NCBI GenBank assembly: GCA_038878695.1
Contig: JAVZVD010000001.1
Coordinates: forward strand, 310,001-374,000
Direction: 5' to 3'
From: Fervidicoccaceae archaeon
Lineage (GTDB): Archaea > Thermoproteota > Thermoprotei_A > Sulfolobales > Fervidicoccaceae
DNA: 64,000 nt
Shown: in pieces, positions 27,477-35,874 of the stretch
How the letters are laid out: every line of letters begins with the position of its first letter
Numbering within the stretch: position 1 is the first letter of the stretch
The notes under the pieces: model-generated
Seen by the model: only the letters and a program-made list of their open reading frames with translations
Told to the model about the DNA's origin: nothing
Databases searched by the model: none
Translations under genes and position numbers: made by a program

Positions 27477-28113
27477 GCTCGCTCACCTCCGCCTCCGTAG
27501 CGCTGAGGCTCGCCCCCTCGGGGGCTCTCAAAGCCATATAGTCTTCCGGCTTGAGAGGCTTCACTATAACTACTTTAACTCCATATATTCCAGGCTTGAG
27601 GAGCGCGTGAGCTACTGCCTTCTCCGTCGTCAGGGTGGCCTGGCTCCCAGTTTTGTATATTTTACCAGCCCTGAACTTCTCGTGTCTAGCTCTCTCGCTC
27701 GTGAGCTTCCCGGCAATCGTTATCTCCGCTCCCACGGCTCCCGCAGCCATTATCCTTTTGAGAGCGGCGTTGGCGACTCGCCTGAAGTGATAGCCTCTCT
27801 CTAATGCCGTGACGATCCTGAACGCCACCACGCGAGCATTGAGATCGGGATTCTCGATGGGCATAATCGTGAGCTGGGGATTCTCGAGCCCGAAGTGTCT
27901 CTCGAAGAAGGCTCCGAGGGTTCTTATGGTCTGCCCTCTTCTCCCTATGATGAAGGCCGGCCTCTCGGCATATATGACCAGTCTCGTGCCGAGAGGGGTC
28001 TTGTAAATATCAACTCCAACGTACCCAGCTCTGTAGAAGTGCTTTGCCATGTACTCGTCGATCTTCACCTTCGTTAGTCCTCTCTCAATGAAGTACCTCT
28101 TCACGTTGACCAA
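27463..28113 (-). CDS. rps3: ribosomal protein S3 (uS3)
   Basis: Small-subunit protein at the mRNA entry site, 216 residues. An N-terminal KH-2 domain with ERPAFIIGRRGQTIRTLG (about 50-67) and a C-terminal S3 domain with GAEITIAGKLTSERARHEKF. Both are complete. Seventeen nt separate it from L22. Confidence 0.96.
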   Translation of the reverse strand: MVNVKRYFIERGLTKVKIDEYMAKHFYRAGYVGVDIYKTPLGTRLVIYAERPAFIIGRRGQTIRTLGAFFERHFGLENPQLTIMPIENPDLNARVVAFRIVTALERGYHFRRVANAALKRIMAAGAVGAEITIAGKLTSERARHEKFRAGKIYKTGSQATLTTEKAVAHALLKPGIYGVKVVIVKPLKPEDYMALRAPEGASLSATEAEVSERETR

Positions 28114-28130
28114 ATCGCTCTACCTCAACC

Positions 28131-28601
28131 TCACGCCTCTACTGCCACAATTTCTACGTGAGAGTGTCGTTTGTACTTTGGCGTGGATCTGCCGAAGGCC
28201 CTGGGCATGTATCTCTTCAGCGTATAACTCTTATGGACGCCCACGTGAATTATCCTTAACCTGGAGAGGTCGAGGTCCTTGTTCTCAGCGTTAGCCTCAA
28301 GATTCCTCAGCAGCTTCAACAGAAGCCTCGCGGCCTTAACCGGATATTTGGCCTGGGGGACCCCCCACCTCTCAGAGACGCCCCTGTGGTGAGCCGTCTT
28401 CCCTTTATATCTCCAATGCGGGACGGGCTGCTTACCAGCGGCCACCAACTCTAAGAAGCTTCTAGCTTCCTCGAGCCTCATTCCCTTTATGGCCCTTGCT
28501 AGGTTGACGAGCCTCTTCACGGATAGAGGTAAATCCCTCGCCACGGCCTTTGCGACGAGCGCCTCATCGGCCAGCTGAATGCTATAGGACCACCTCTTCA
28601 C
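28131..28601 (-). CDS. rpl22: ribosomal protein L22 (uL22)
   Basis: Large-subunit protein that lines the exit tunnel, 156 residues. LPLSVKRLVNLARAIKGMRL and GVPQAKYPVKAARLLLKLL are family motifs, and the C-terminal strand HVGVHKSYTLKRYMPRAFGR reaches the tunnel. Start GTG 28601 with a GAGGTCGAC site. A TATA-like CTTAATTAAGG near 28670 may give it a second promoter besides that of S19. Confidence 0.95.
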   Translation of the reverse strand: MKRWSYSIQLADEALVAKAVARDLPLSVKRLVNLARAIKGMRLEEARSFLELVAAGKQPVPHWRYKGKTAHHRGVSERWGVPQAKYPVKAARLLLKLLRNLEANAENKDLDLSRLRIIHVGVHKSYTLKRYMPRAFGRSTPKYKRHSHVEIVAVEA

Positions 28602-28708
28602 GTCGACCTCTTCCTCCCGCGAGCGTGAATTCTATGAGCAAGGCTTTGCGGTTAACGTTCCTCCTTAATTAAGATCTTCTTTGTCCGAGGACTCCAGGAG
28701 AGCGTCGC

Positions 28709-29125
28709 TTACTTCATGGCGACGAACATTGAGCTCCTGGTCGCTTTGAGGCCTGGCTCTCCGTGATGAACTATCTTCGTTGTTGGACTGAATTCGCCCA
28801 GCCGTCTACCTATCATTTCTGGGACTATTTTCACGTGAACGAACTCCTTACCGTTGTAGACGGCTACCGTCATGCCGACGAACTCGGGCAAAATTATAGC
28901 GTCTCTCGCGTGAGTTTTAACGACAGCCTTCCCTCTTTTCTTCGCCTTTCTCAGGTTTTGTAGCAACTTCACCTGCGCCGGTGTGAACCCTCTGAGGAGA
29001 GATCTTCTTTGTCTCGAAGGTAGAAGCTTTACGAGATCGTCCATCGGCATGGTGAGTAGCTCCTCTAGGCTCTTCCCTCGATACCTGAACCTCCTCCATT
29101 CTACGGGGATCTCGAGCTCGCTCAT
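28709..29125 (-). CDS. rps19: ribosomal protein S19 (uS19)
   Basis: Small-subunit head protein, 138 residues from ATG 29125. Family motif [20 protein letters not shown] sits near the C-terminus, after [23 protein letters not shown]. The open frame continues 80 codons upstream, but that part has no similarity and crosses the promoter, so ATG 29125 is chosen. TATA-like AAATTTAAG (29177-29187) is about 55 nt upstream. It heads the array; L2, L23, L4 and L3 are not upstream. Confidence 0.94.
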   Translation of the reverse strand: MSELEIPVEWRRFRYRGKSLEELLTMPMDDLVKLLPSRQRRSLLRGFTPAQVKLLQNLRKAKKRGKAVVKTHARDAIILPEFVGMTVAVYNGKEFVHVKIVPEMIGRRLGEFSPTTKIVHHGEPGLKATRSSMFVAMK

Positions 29126-29307
29126 CGCCCGCGAGTCCTCGTTGTCCTCTGACGAATTGAGATAGCGATAAGGGCTCTTAAATTTAGCTCGAGCAATGCA
29201 AGGCGCCGGAGAACTGTTAGCTTCTCTCGGGACAGACCTCGGCACGCGCTTATAATATCCTATTTCGTCACTCCATTCGGTCTCATGAAGCTCCGAGGGG
29301 AAGAAAA

Positions 29308-29556
29308 TTGTCTGTGGGCAGAGCACGCGGGATAAACGCCATGGGCCATTTGGGCTGGGTGACAAAGAAGTGCGCCGTGTGCTCGATCAAACTCGACATA
29401 TCGAAGAGGCTCGTTTACTATTGCGATAAATGTAGCAAGACGCTGAACGCGTTTTTCTGCGAGGCCGACGCGAAGAGGCTGCGCTACAGATGCCCCTACT
29501 GTGGCGAGAAGCTTGCAACCTACTTCGAGATCGAGCGCGTCGAGAGCAGAGGCTGA
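29308..29556 (+). CDS. small multi-cysteine zinc ribbon protein
   Basis: Product of 82 residues with three Cys pairs, CAVC (about 22-25), CDKC (about 39-42) and CPYC (about 62-65), plus a single Cys at 51, consistent with one or two zinc ribbons. Function unknown. TTG 29308 follows GAGGGGAAG; ATG 29341 would give a 71-residue form. A TATA box CTTATAATAT (about 29251-29260) points to a transcript start near 29281. Divergent from S19; the next gene begins 7 nt after its stop. Confidence 0.7.
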   Translation: MSVGRARGINAMGHLGWVTKKCAVCSIKLDISKRLVYYCDKCSKTLNAFFCEADAKRLRYRCPYCGEKLATYFEIERVESRG

Positions 29557-29563
29557 AGATTTC

Positions 29564-29932
29564 GTGCAATCGAAGAACGACATCGAGCTGAGGGAGCACT
29601 GGCCGCGAGAACACGAGAGAGTCCTCGAAGTGTGTGACGAGCTTGAGTGCTTCTACTCCATCGATGTCTTCTTAATACGCTGCGAGCGTTTGCCGCGCGA
29701 GCCAAGTCGCTCGTTGAGTGTCGGGGAGACCTCGCTTCTCTACGTCGATGCTAGTGGACTTATCGAGTTCAGCTCGGGTAAGGTAGAGTTCGTCTTTTTG
29801 AACGTAGGGAAGGGGATCTTGCAACTCATCAATATAAGAGTCATCACGTCCGAGCCCATTGCTCCAGAGGAGATGACTCAACTAAGGGAAAAGGCGCTAA
29901 AAGCTCTCTCGAGCATTTGCGCGCGAGAGTGA
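29564..29932 (+). CDS. unknown protein upstream of geranylgeranyl reductase
   Basis: I do not recognise this 122-residue protein. It has a charged N-terminal helix (REHWPREHERVLEVCDELE), a run of strands (FYSIDVFLIRCERLPRE, SLLYVDASGLIEFSSGKVEFVFL) and a C-terminal helix; no membrane span. GTG 29564 is used because the longer frame from 29501 overlaps the zinc ribbon gene by 56 nt. Its stop overlaps the next GTG as GTGA, so it is probably cotranscribed with the reductase. Confidence 0.65.
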   Translation: MQSKNDIELREHWPREHERVLEVCDELECFYSIDVFLIRCERLPREPSRSLSVGETSLLYVDASGLIEFSSGKVEFVFLNVGKGILQLINIRVITSEPIAPEEMTQLREKALKALSSICARE

Positions 29933-31305
29933 GGACATTGGGCTCTCTCCGCTACGACGTGGTCGTGGTGGGGGCGGGGCCGGCAGGCTCCGCTCTAGCT
30001 TATTTTCTCACCAGAGGATCCGAGTACAGCATAGCAGTCGTAGAGTCTAAGTCCTGGGAAGAGGTCTGGAGCAAACCTTGCGGCAACGCGCTCGGAGCCC
30101 ATCACGTAGAGAGGCTGGGCCTGCCCGAGCCCTCCGGCCCCTCGCTGATGCAGAGCGTGCGATCCGTGAGGGTGTTCTCGCCGAGCTCCAGGAACTACGT
30201 TGAGGTGCGGGGCAGGGGCTACATAATAGACAGGAAATCCTACGGACAGCTCCTCCTAAGAGAAGCCGAGAGGAAAGGCGCGGAGCTTCTGCTAGAGACG
30301 AGAGTCCTCGAGCCATTGCTCGACTCCGATGGTGTGGTTGGGATAAGGGCCTCGGCTCGCGGGGGCACGTTCGAAATCCGCTCAGAGCTAGTAGTAGACG
30401 CGAGCGGCGTCGCGGCGATCGTTAGGAGGAAGTTGCCACGGGAGTGGCCCCTAGCGGAGCAGCTAGATGCGAGAGACTCCAATATAGCTTATAGGATTCT
30501 AGCAGAAGTCGAGGAGGTCGAAGAGCCCGAGGTCCTCAGAATATACTTGGATCAAGAAGCGGCTCCGGGAGGCTATTGGTGGCTCTTCCCCCACGGCGGT
30601 GATCTCGTGAACATAGGCCTAGGCGTGCAGGGAGGGCGTAATCTAAGTCCAGCATCGCTGCTTGAGAGTCTGCTCTCAAGGAGGAGTATTATCAAGATTA
30701 AGAGACACGTGGCAAGCGGGGGGGCGCAGGTTCCGACGAGAAGACCACTGGACACGCTCGTGTGGAAAGGAATAGCGGCAGTGGGAGACTCGGCCTTCCA
30801 CGTGAACCCCTTACATGGTGGAGGAATAGGTTACGCTATGACTTCGGCTTATTGTCTCTCCGAGGCTCTGAGAAGCGCTGCCGAGAGAGGGCTACCGACC
30901 TCGCTGGAGTCGTTGTGGGCAGCCAACATCTGCTATATGCACGAGCTCGGCGCTAGGCAGGCCGCGCTGGACCTAGTCAGGATGTTCTTGCAACGCCTTG
31001 AAAACGAGGACCTGGAATTCCTAATAGAAAGAGGCGTGGTGAGCGGCGAGGACGTAGACGTTCTGGGTAAGAGAGCCGAGATAAGAGACAGTGTACTTAA
31101 TCGCGTGAGCTCAGAGCTTTCTGTCCTCCTAAAAATGGCCAAGAGGCCTAAGTTACTCTTGAGTCTGGGCCTTCTATCTTCGAGCGTGAAGAGGATAAAG
31201 AAGATCTACGAGGAGTACCCACTCAGACCGGAGGAGTTACCCACGTGGTCTACACGGGTTCGTCGAGAGATGGCAGTGTTCGAGAAAGAATTGGAAAAAT
31301 ATTAA
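29929..31305 (+). CDS. geranylgeranyl reductase family FAD enzyme
   Basis: FAD-dependent reductase that likely saturates the isoprenoid chains of archaeal ether lipids (digeranylgeranylglycerophospholipid reductase type). About 458 residues: dinucleotide fold VVVVGAGPAGSALAYFL near the N-terminus, PCGNALGAHHVERLG, the YWWLFPHGGDLVNIGLG sheet segment, and the second FAD motif AVGDSAFHVNPLHGGGIGYA. GTG 29929 forms a GTGA overlap with the gene before; TTG 29917 is possible. The product is slightly longer at the C-terminus than the family norm. Confidence 0.9.
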   Translation: MRTLGSLRYDVVVVGAGPAGSALAYFLTRGSEYSIAVVESKSWEEVWSKPCGNALGAHHVERLGLPEPSGPSLMQSVRSVRVFSPSSRNYVEVRGRGYIIDRKSYGQLLLREAERKGAELLLETRVLEPLLDSDGVVGIRASARGGTFEIRSELVVDASGVAAIVRRKLPREWPLAEQLDARDSNIAYRILAEVEEVEEPEVLRIYLDQEAAPGGYWWLFPHGGDLVNIGLGVQGGRNLSPASLLESLLSRRSIIKIKRHVASGGAQVPTRRPLDTLVWKGIAAVGDSAFHVNPLHGGGIGYAMTSAYCLSEALRSAAERGLPTSLESLWAANICYMHELGARQAALDLVRMFLQRLENEDLEFLIERGVVSGEDVDVLGKRAEIRDSVLNRVSSELSVLLKMAKRPKLLLSLGLLSSSVKRIKKIYEEYPLRPEELPTWSTRVRREMAVFEKELEKY

Positions 31306-32195
31306 TAAAGACATTAAAGATAGAACTTATCTTTTCTTCTAAAGAGAAACTGACTCTCTCCATTCTATTACTTCTGTTTTCGCTCATAGCGTTAACATAC
31401 CTTGGAGCGTTGGCCGGAGCGCTGGAGAGCTCCGCGGAGATCCGATGCGACGAGCGCCCTCTTGCCCGCGTCGCCTACGCCAGCTACGGTATAAGTCTGA
31501 AGATCGATGGGAGAGAGCTCTCCGAGGTCCCCTGTAACACGACTCTAGTTGCCAATGCAGTGGAGATCGCAGCTCAGGGCGTGAAGGCGAAGATTATCGC
31601 TGATGGAAGCGAGGCCCCCCTCGTGATAAGGGTCAGTCCTCTAAACATCACAATATTCGGGGCGGCTGCTCTACTCGTAAAGACTGTCGCTTGCGATGAG
31701 CCCTGGCGTGGCAGATATTATGTTGAGATGCTGACAGGAGAGTTAGGTAGACCGTCGGAGATAAGGCTCGTAATACTCGAGGGAGGCTCCGCGCGCAGCT
31801 ACACTTATGCGGGTGGACTGCTCGAGCGCGCGCTGAAGAACGAGACGCTGAGCGTGCCTCCGGCTCAATGCTACGCCCCGCCTCTCGAGCTGCCGAGCGT
31901 CGAGGTGGCAGCGATTCTGCTCGTCGAGTGGTCTAACGTTAAAGCGGCGCTGGTCCTGCTCCCCCAGCTTGCTCCTCAGCCTGAGCTTTACTTCGAATCG
32001 ACAATTAGCCCCTCTACCATCTTTACTCCGACCGAGCTCCCTCCCATAGCCACGGTGAGACCCAATAAGGCTCGCGAAGTTCCCGCGGGGGAGGATCTAA
32101 TTGCGAGAGCGCTTTACGCATCGTCTATACTTGCGGGCGCGCTTGTCACGCTGATGGCTTGCAGACGGAATAGAGAGCTAAAGTCTAACCGATGA
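31245..32195 (+). CDS. membrane-anchored protein, unknown function
   Basis: Unknown 316-residue protein with one membrane span near residues 38-61, a large external domain rich in strands (62-280) that contains five Cys, and a second span near 286-305 followed by a basic tail. The topology places the middle domain outside the cell. GTG 31245 overlaps the reductase gene by 61 nt; GTG 31278 is the alternative. Coupling to a lipid reductase hints at the cell envelope, but nothing more can be said. Its first 130 bases are AT-rich. Confidence 0.65.
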   Translation: MVYTGSSRDGSVRERIGKILIKTLKIELIFSSKEKLTLSILLLLFSLIALTYLGALAGALESSAEIRCDERPLARVAYASYGISLKIDGRELSEVPCNTTLVANAVEIAAQGVKAKIIADGSEAPLVIRVSPLNITIFGAAALLVKTVACDEPWRGRYYVEMLTGELGRPSEIRLVILEGGSARSYTYAGGLLERALKNETLSVPPAQCYAPPLELPSVEVAAILLVEWSNVKAALVLLPQLAPQPELYFESTISPSTIFTPTELPPIATVRPNKAREVPAGEDLIARALYASSILAGALVTLMACRRNRELKSNR

Positions 32196-32222
32196 GAACG
32201 ATAACGAGAGTCGCCTGCTCTC

Positions 32223-33131
32223 TCACCTGGTTACTACTATCGCCTCGTTCTTTAAGATCACAACGGTTTCCTCCGCCTGAGAGACCTGATGGCCCGTCGC
32301 TTCTATCAATACGGGATACTCGGTCAGGTACTTCTTCTTGCGGAGATCGGCGAGGCCTTTTCTGAAGCTCGCAAGATCGCCGAGCCTGGCATACCATCGC
32401 TCGGTGAACGGCAGAGTTGATCTCTGTGAGTAAATATTTGCGAAAATATCATCTCGCCCCCCATCTTTCGCCTTAACGTAGGGCTTAGTAAAGGAGAAGA
32501 TCGTGACGGCGTCGCCATTGACCACATAACCGATCCCCGTCGTGGCGAAGGGCTCCAAAGCTACTATGGTCCCCGGCCCTAAGGAGCCTGACCCCCCGCT
32601 ACTCGTGTTCGGAATGCTGAGTCCCGCGTGAAGCCTGTATCTCGACATAGTGTGACCGGCTAGGTTCCTCACGGGCTTCACGCCATATCGCTTTAGCGTA
32701 TGCTCGATAACCTCACCGATAATTTTCACCTTGACACCGGGCCCGACCACCTCGAGAGCCCTCTCCAGAGCCTCCTCAACGGCTTGGATCAACAGTTGAT
32801 TCTCGCCCGAGAGGTCTACGCTGAAGGCAGCGTCAACGGGGTAGCCGTCTATATGCACTCCAACGTCCACCTTCATTATTCCCTCGGGAGGCACAGTCCT
32901 CGTATCGTCGAGGAGAGGAGAGTAGTGAGCAGCCTCGCTCCCCCAACTCAGATTGCAAGGAAAGGCCGGCTCGCCTCCAAGCTCCCTTATGCGGCTCTCT
33001 ATCTTCTCAGCTATCTCGAGATAGCTGCGGTGAGGCTTGATGAGCCCTCTAGCCTCTCTCTTGACTGTAGCGAGGATTTTACCAGCCAACGCAATCTTCT
33101 TCAAGACTTCTTCATCTATAATTTCCACCAA
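32223..33131 (-). CDS. map: methionine aminopeptidase, type II
   Basis: Removes the initiator methionine. All five metal ligands are visible: Asp in VDVGVHIDGYPVDAAF (two Asp), His in NLAGHTM, Glu in VALEPFA, Glu in the C-terminal QAEETVVIL. The insertion between the third and fourth ligands marks type II, as in archaea and eukaryotes. 302 residues is normal. TTG 33131 is directly followed by GTG 33128; either may start. Confidence 0.96.
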   Translation of the reverse strand: MVEIIDEEVLKKIALAGKILATVKREARGLIKPHRSYLEIAEKIESRIRELGGEPAFPCNLSWGSEAAHYSPLLDDTRTVPPEGIMKVDVGVHIDGYPVDAAFSVDLSGENQLLIQAVEEALERALEVVGPGVKVKIIGEVIEHTLKRYGVKPVRNLAGHTMSRYRLHAGLSIPNTSSGGSGSLGPGTIVALEPFATTGIGYVVNGDAVTIFSFTKPYVKAKDGGRDDIFANIYSQRSTLPFTERWYARLGDLASFRKGLADLRKKKYLTEYPVLIEATGHQVSQAEETVVILKNEAIVVTR

Positions 33132-33224
33132 TGTGTGGAAGCCCCTCGCGTCCTCAGGAGCCGCTGCACTTTAAGTTGTCGCCGGACTCTTAGCCTTTAG
33201 ACTGCGGGGGGGCCCGAGCCGGGA

Positions 33225-34346
33225 TTGACTATCTCGACTAAAGCCATAGCAGCGCTTCTGGTCAGCTCGCTCACGGTTGTAACCGCGTATGTTATCTTCT
33301 CGCTGGCGTTGCGCGTAAATCCGCTCGAAGCGCTCTCCGAGGTGGGAATCTTCGGAGCCGCTTCGGTCTTCGCGGGACTGACGGTGGGCGAGCTCGTTAG
33401 AGCGTTAAGGTTATATCTTTTGGTGCACTTCGTCGGAGCCCGCGCATCCCTCTCGAGCGCGCTAACGGCGAGGCTGCTTGGCAACCTCTCCGGCCTCTTG
33501 AGCCCTGGCAGTATAGCGGCCGAGCCGACCAGAGTCGCGGTTTTGATCTCGCTTAATAGGATCGAGGTGGAAAAGGCGTTCGCGGCTGGACTGCTGGAGT
33601 CGTTCTATGATGCGGTCGTTCTCTCGGCGCTCACGTTAGCGGTAGGAGTGATCATGCTCCCCAAGACCGCGTTTGCCGTGCTAGTCTCCGCTCTACTGCT
33701 CATTGTGTGGGTAGCAGGCCTCGTGGCGACTGCGCGCGAGGAGAGCCCGATGCTCAGGCTACTCGAAAGACTCGCAAGGAGATTCCCCCGCATCAGCGGG
33801 GAGCTCTCGCGGAGATACGCTTACTTTGCAAGGGTTCTCTCGAGAACCATGGGACTGAGTTTGCACGCGGCCGCTTTCTTCACCACCCTCTTGGCCCAGT
33901 ATGCCCAGGCGCTGGGATTGGCCGCGTTGCTCAAGTACTCGCCCGGAGAGGGGCCACCTGCGGAGCCTTCTTCTCTGGTGCTGCTAGTTGGGGCTTTGTC
34001 GTCGACCTACGTGATGAGCGTCATGCCAACGCCCGGGGGCAGCGGCTTCTTTGAGTTAGGCCTAGCCGCTTTTCTGGGGGAAAGGATCACGGTGACTTGG
34101 AGAGCCCTCTTTCTCTTATTTACGGTTAGCGGAGCCCTCGCGTCCTCCTTCCCCTTATTCAGAGCTAGGAGGGACCTGCTAAGGAGGGCCCTCGAGTCGC
34201 TCTATCTCGCGGAGAAGCCCGCGGGCTCAACCGAGAGAGACCCGAGAGGAACAAGAAAACTTCGCGCCTCCCTTAGACCGACTAAGAGAGCGTATGCTCC
34301 ATCATGGCACTCAAATAATTTGCCCGCAGCTCGACAGGAGGGGTAG
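33225..34346 (+). CDS. LPG-synthase-TM/UPF0104 flippase-like membrane protein
   Basis: Polytopic membrane protein of 373 residues in the AglD/MprF-transmembrane group. About eight spans; family motifs ARLLGNLSGLLSPGSIAAEPTRV (about 82-104, split) and MPTPGGSGFFELG (about 264-276). Such proteins act in lipid or glycan transfer or flipping. After the last span comes a basic, Ser/Arg-rich tail of about 45 residues, unusual for the family, and its last 145 bases are antisense to the end of the 34202 gene. TTG 33225 is the chosen start. Confidence 0.82.
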   Translation: MTISTKAIAALLVSSLTVVTAYVIFSLALRVNPLEALSEVGIFGAASVFAGLTVGELVRALRLYLLVHFVGARASLSSALTARLLGNLSGLLSPGSIAAEPTRVAVLISLNRIEVEKAFAAGLLESFYDAVVLSALTLAVGVIMLPKTAFAVLVSALLLIVWVAGLVATAREESPMLRLLERLARRFPRISGELSRRYAYFARVLSRTMGLSLHAAAFFTTLLAQYAQALGLAALLKYSPGEGPPAEPSSLVLLVGALSSTYVMSVMPTPGGSGFFELGLAAFLGERITVTWRALFLLFTVSGALASSFPLFRARRDLLRRALESLYLAEKPAGSTERDPRGTRKLRASLRPTKRAYAPSWHSNNLPAARQEG

Positions 34347-35269
34347 AGGTCCGGGATCGAGGCGTAGAGCGACTCGAAGGAGATCACCTTGATTCCTCCT
34401 CGCCTCGAGCTTATAGCGCGCGGTGCTCGCAGGACCTCGAGCACTCTGCCCTCGAGTATGTGAGGGAAGTAATGGTGCTGGCAGCCCAGCGGCTCGAACT
34501 CGATTAATAGCTCGGCCTCACCGAGATAATTGCAACCAATCAGTGGAGCCGCGCGACGAGGCCTCGGCTCAACGTAGAGGATCGATACGAGCATACCATC
34601 GAGAGAACCGCGTCGCGCTTTATCATAGAGCATAACAGCTGAGGTGGGGGGCAACCCCGTTCTACGGGAGGCCCGCAGCGACCACTCAAGAAGATCGCGA
34701 CCGCGGAGAGGCTCCAGCGGCTCTACCTCGCGGATCGCCCCAGCGTATGAACAATCGTAGACGATGAGGTCAACGTCGCTGACCCCCAACTTCTGCGTCC
34801 CCAAGAGCAGGCTCCCGGTAACGCCGAGAGCGTTGCTTGGAACTCCGGCAAGCGAATGTAACCGGTCTACCGCTTCTAGCGCGCGCATCTCGAGCACGTC
34901 TCGAGCACGTTTAATGAGCCTCTCGAGGCCGAGCTCTGGCAATAAATGCGCGCGCACGCTTGACGTCGAAAGCACAGGGAAGGGGGCTTTCAGCTCGAGG
35001 TCCCAGTAAACTCGTTGACTGGAACTCATTACCGATGGCTCACAAACCTCAAATTCTCGCTTAAGCCCTGCGCCGCCTAGTTTCCAGGGCCAAGCAGTTG
35101 AAGGGGGAGCCAGCGAGTATTTCTTGACGGCTAGCACCGCACCGGGCGGATGAAAATTACCCAGTACAACATATATGTCAAATTTGTTATCTATTATTAT
35201 ATCGTAATCGAAGAATGCTCTCATCCGTCTCTCGGAACGCGTGATCTCCCCGCTACTTCCATTTACCAT
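34202..35269 (-). CDS. predicted nucleotidyltransferase (COG1665-like)
   Basis: Archaeal protein of 355 residues. The middle holds a nucleotidyltransferase-fold motif, GVTGSLLLGTQKLGVSDVDLIVYD near residue 150 (split), with the Gly-Ser pair and the two Asp of the DxD site. The flanking parts (DNKFDIYVVLGNFHPPGA at the start; CNYLGEAELLIEFEPLG later) are conserved-looking but unassigned. Substrate unknown; I match it to COG1665 from memory. The C-terminus overlaps the 33225 gene by 145 nt convergently. Confidence 0.75.
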   Translation of the reverse strand: MVNGSSGEITRSERRMRAFFDYDIIIDNKFDIYVVLGNFHPPGAVLAVKKYSLAPPSTAWPWKLGGAGLKREFEVCEPSVMSSSQRVYWDLELKAPFPVLSTSSVRAHLLPELGLERLIKRARDVLEMRALEAVDRLHSLAGVPSNALGVTGSLLLGTQKLGVSDVDLIVYDCSYAGAIREVEPLEPLRGRDLLEWSLRASRRTGLPPTSAVMLYDKARRGSLDGMLVSILYVEPRPRRAAPLIGCNYLGEAELLIEFEPLGCQHHYFPHILEGRVLEVLRAPRAISSRRGGIKVISFESLYASIPDLYPSCRAAGKLFECHDGAYALLVGLREARSFLVPLGSLSVEPAGFSAR

Positions 35270-35399
35270 GAGAGTCGCCCGCGTTATGTGCGCAGTCGGG
35301 CCATTGATACTCGCATTATCCGGCGAGTTTCAACTATCTAGTCTATGAGGCTATGTTTAAATTTCACGGGGTTCTCGCTTTAACCCCGGTGCTCGAGAG

Positions 35400-35810
35400 G
35401 TGGAGGGAGCCCGCACTGCGGCGAGGACTGTGACAGGAAGGGCTCTCGAGACGCAACACAGAGCGCCGAGGGTTTACGGTAAGCACGTTTACGGGAGCGC
35501 CTACAATTGCGACGTCAAAAAGCTCATGGACAGCGTCTTCTTAGAGAACGTAGTGCGTGAGGCTGTGAAGATAGGCAATATGAGGCTCCTCGACGTGAAA
35601 GCGTGGAAGATAGGGCTAGGCGCCTCTGTAGTGGCGATAATACTAGAAAGCCACATCTCGGTCCACACCTGGCCGGAGCACGCTTTCGCGACCATCGACG
35701 TCTACAGCTGTGGCGCGCACACGAGACCCGAGCACGCATTCGACTACATAGTCAGCATGTTAGAGCCGGAATACGTCGAGCGTAACATCGTTGAGCGAAC
35801 TCTAGTATAG
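35400..35810 (+). CDS. speD: SpeD-family pyruvoyl decarboxylase (AdoMet or arginine decarboxylase)
   Basis: Self-cleaving pyruvoyl enzyme. The key segment is LESHISVHTWPEHAFATID: cleavage before the Ser of ESHIS makes the pyruvoyl group. Near the start is VYGKHVYGSAYNCD. In crenarchaea close paralogues decarboxylate S-adenosylmethionine or arginine, both for polyamines; this single copy cannot be assigned to one. GTG 35400 gives 136 residues; GTG 35430, with a GCGAGGAC site, fits family length better. TATA-like GTTTAAATTT at about 35355. Spermidine synthase is at 57737. Confidence 0.9.
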   Translation: MEGARTAARTVTGRALETQHRAPRVYGKHVYGSAYNCDVKKLMDSVFLENVVREAVKIGNMRLLDVKAWKIGLGASVVAIILESHISVHTWPEHAFATIDVYSCGAHTRPEHAFDYIVSMLEPEYVERNIVERTLV

Positions 35811-35874
35811 TATCCGGCGAGCTGGGACTCGGCTGACTCGCCGACACGACTATAGCCGGCGAGATGAGCTAGCC

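Noticed and set aside
28709-29365. Long 218-residue form of S19
   Set aside because: The first 80 residues have no ribosomal similarity and cover the TATA box; ATG 29125 fits family length.
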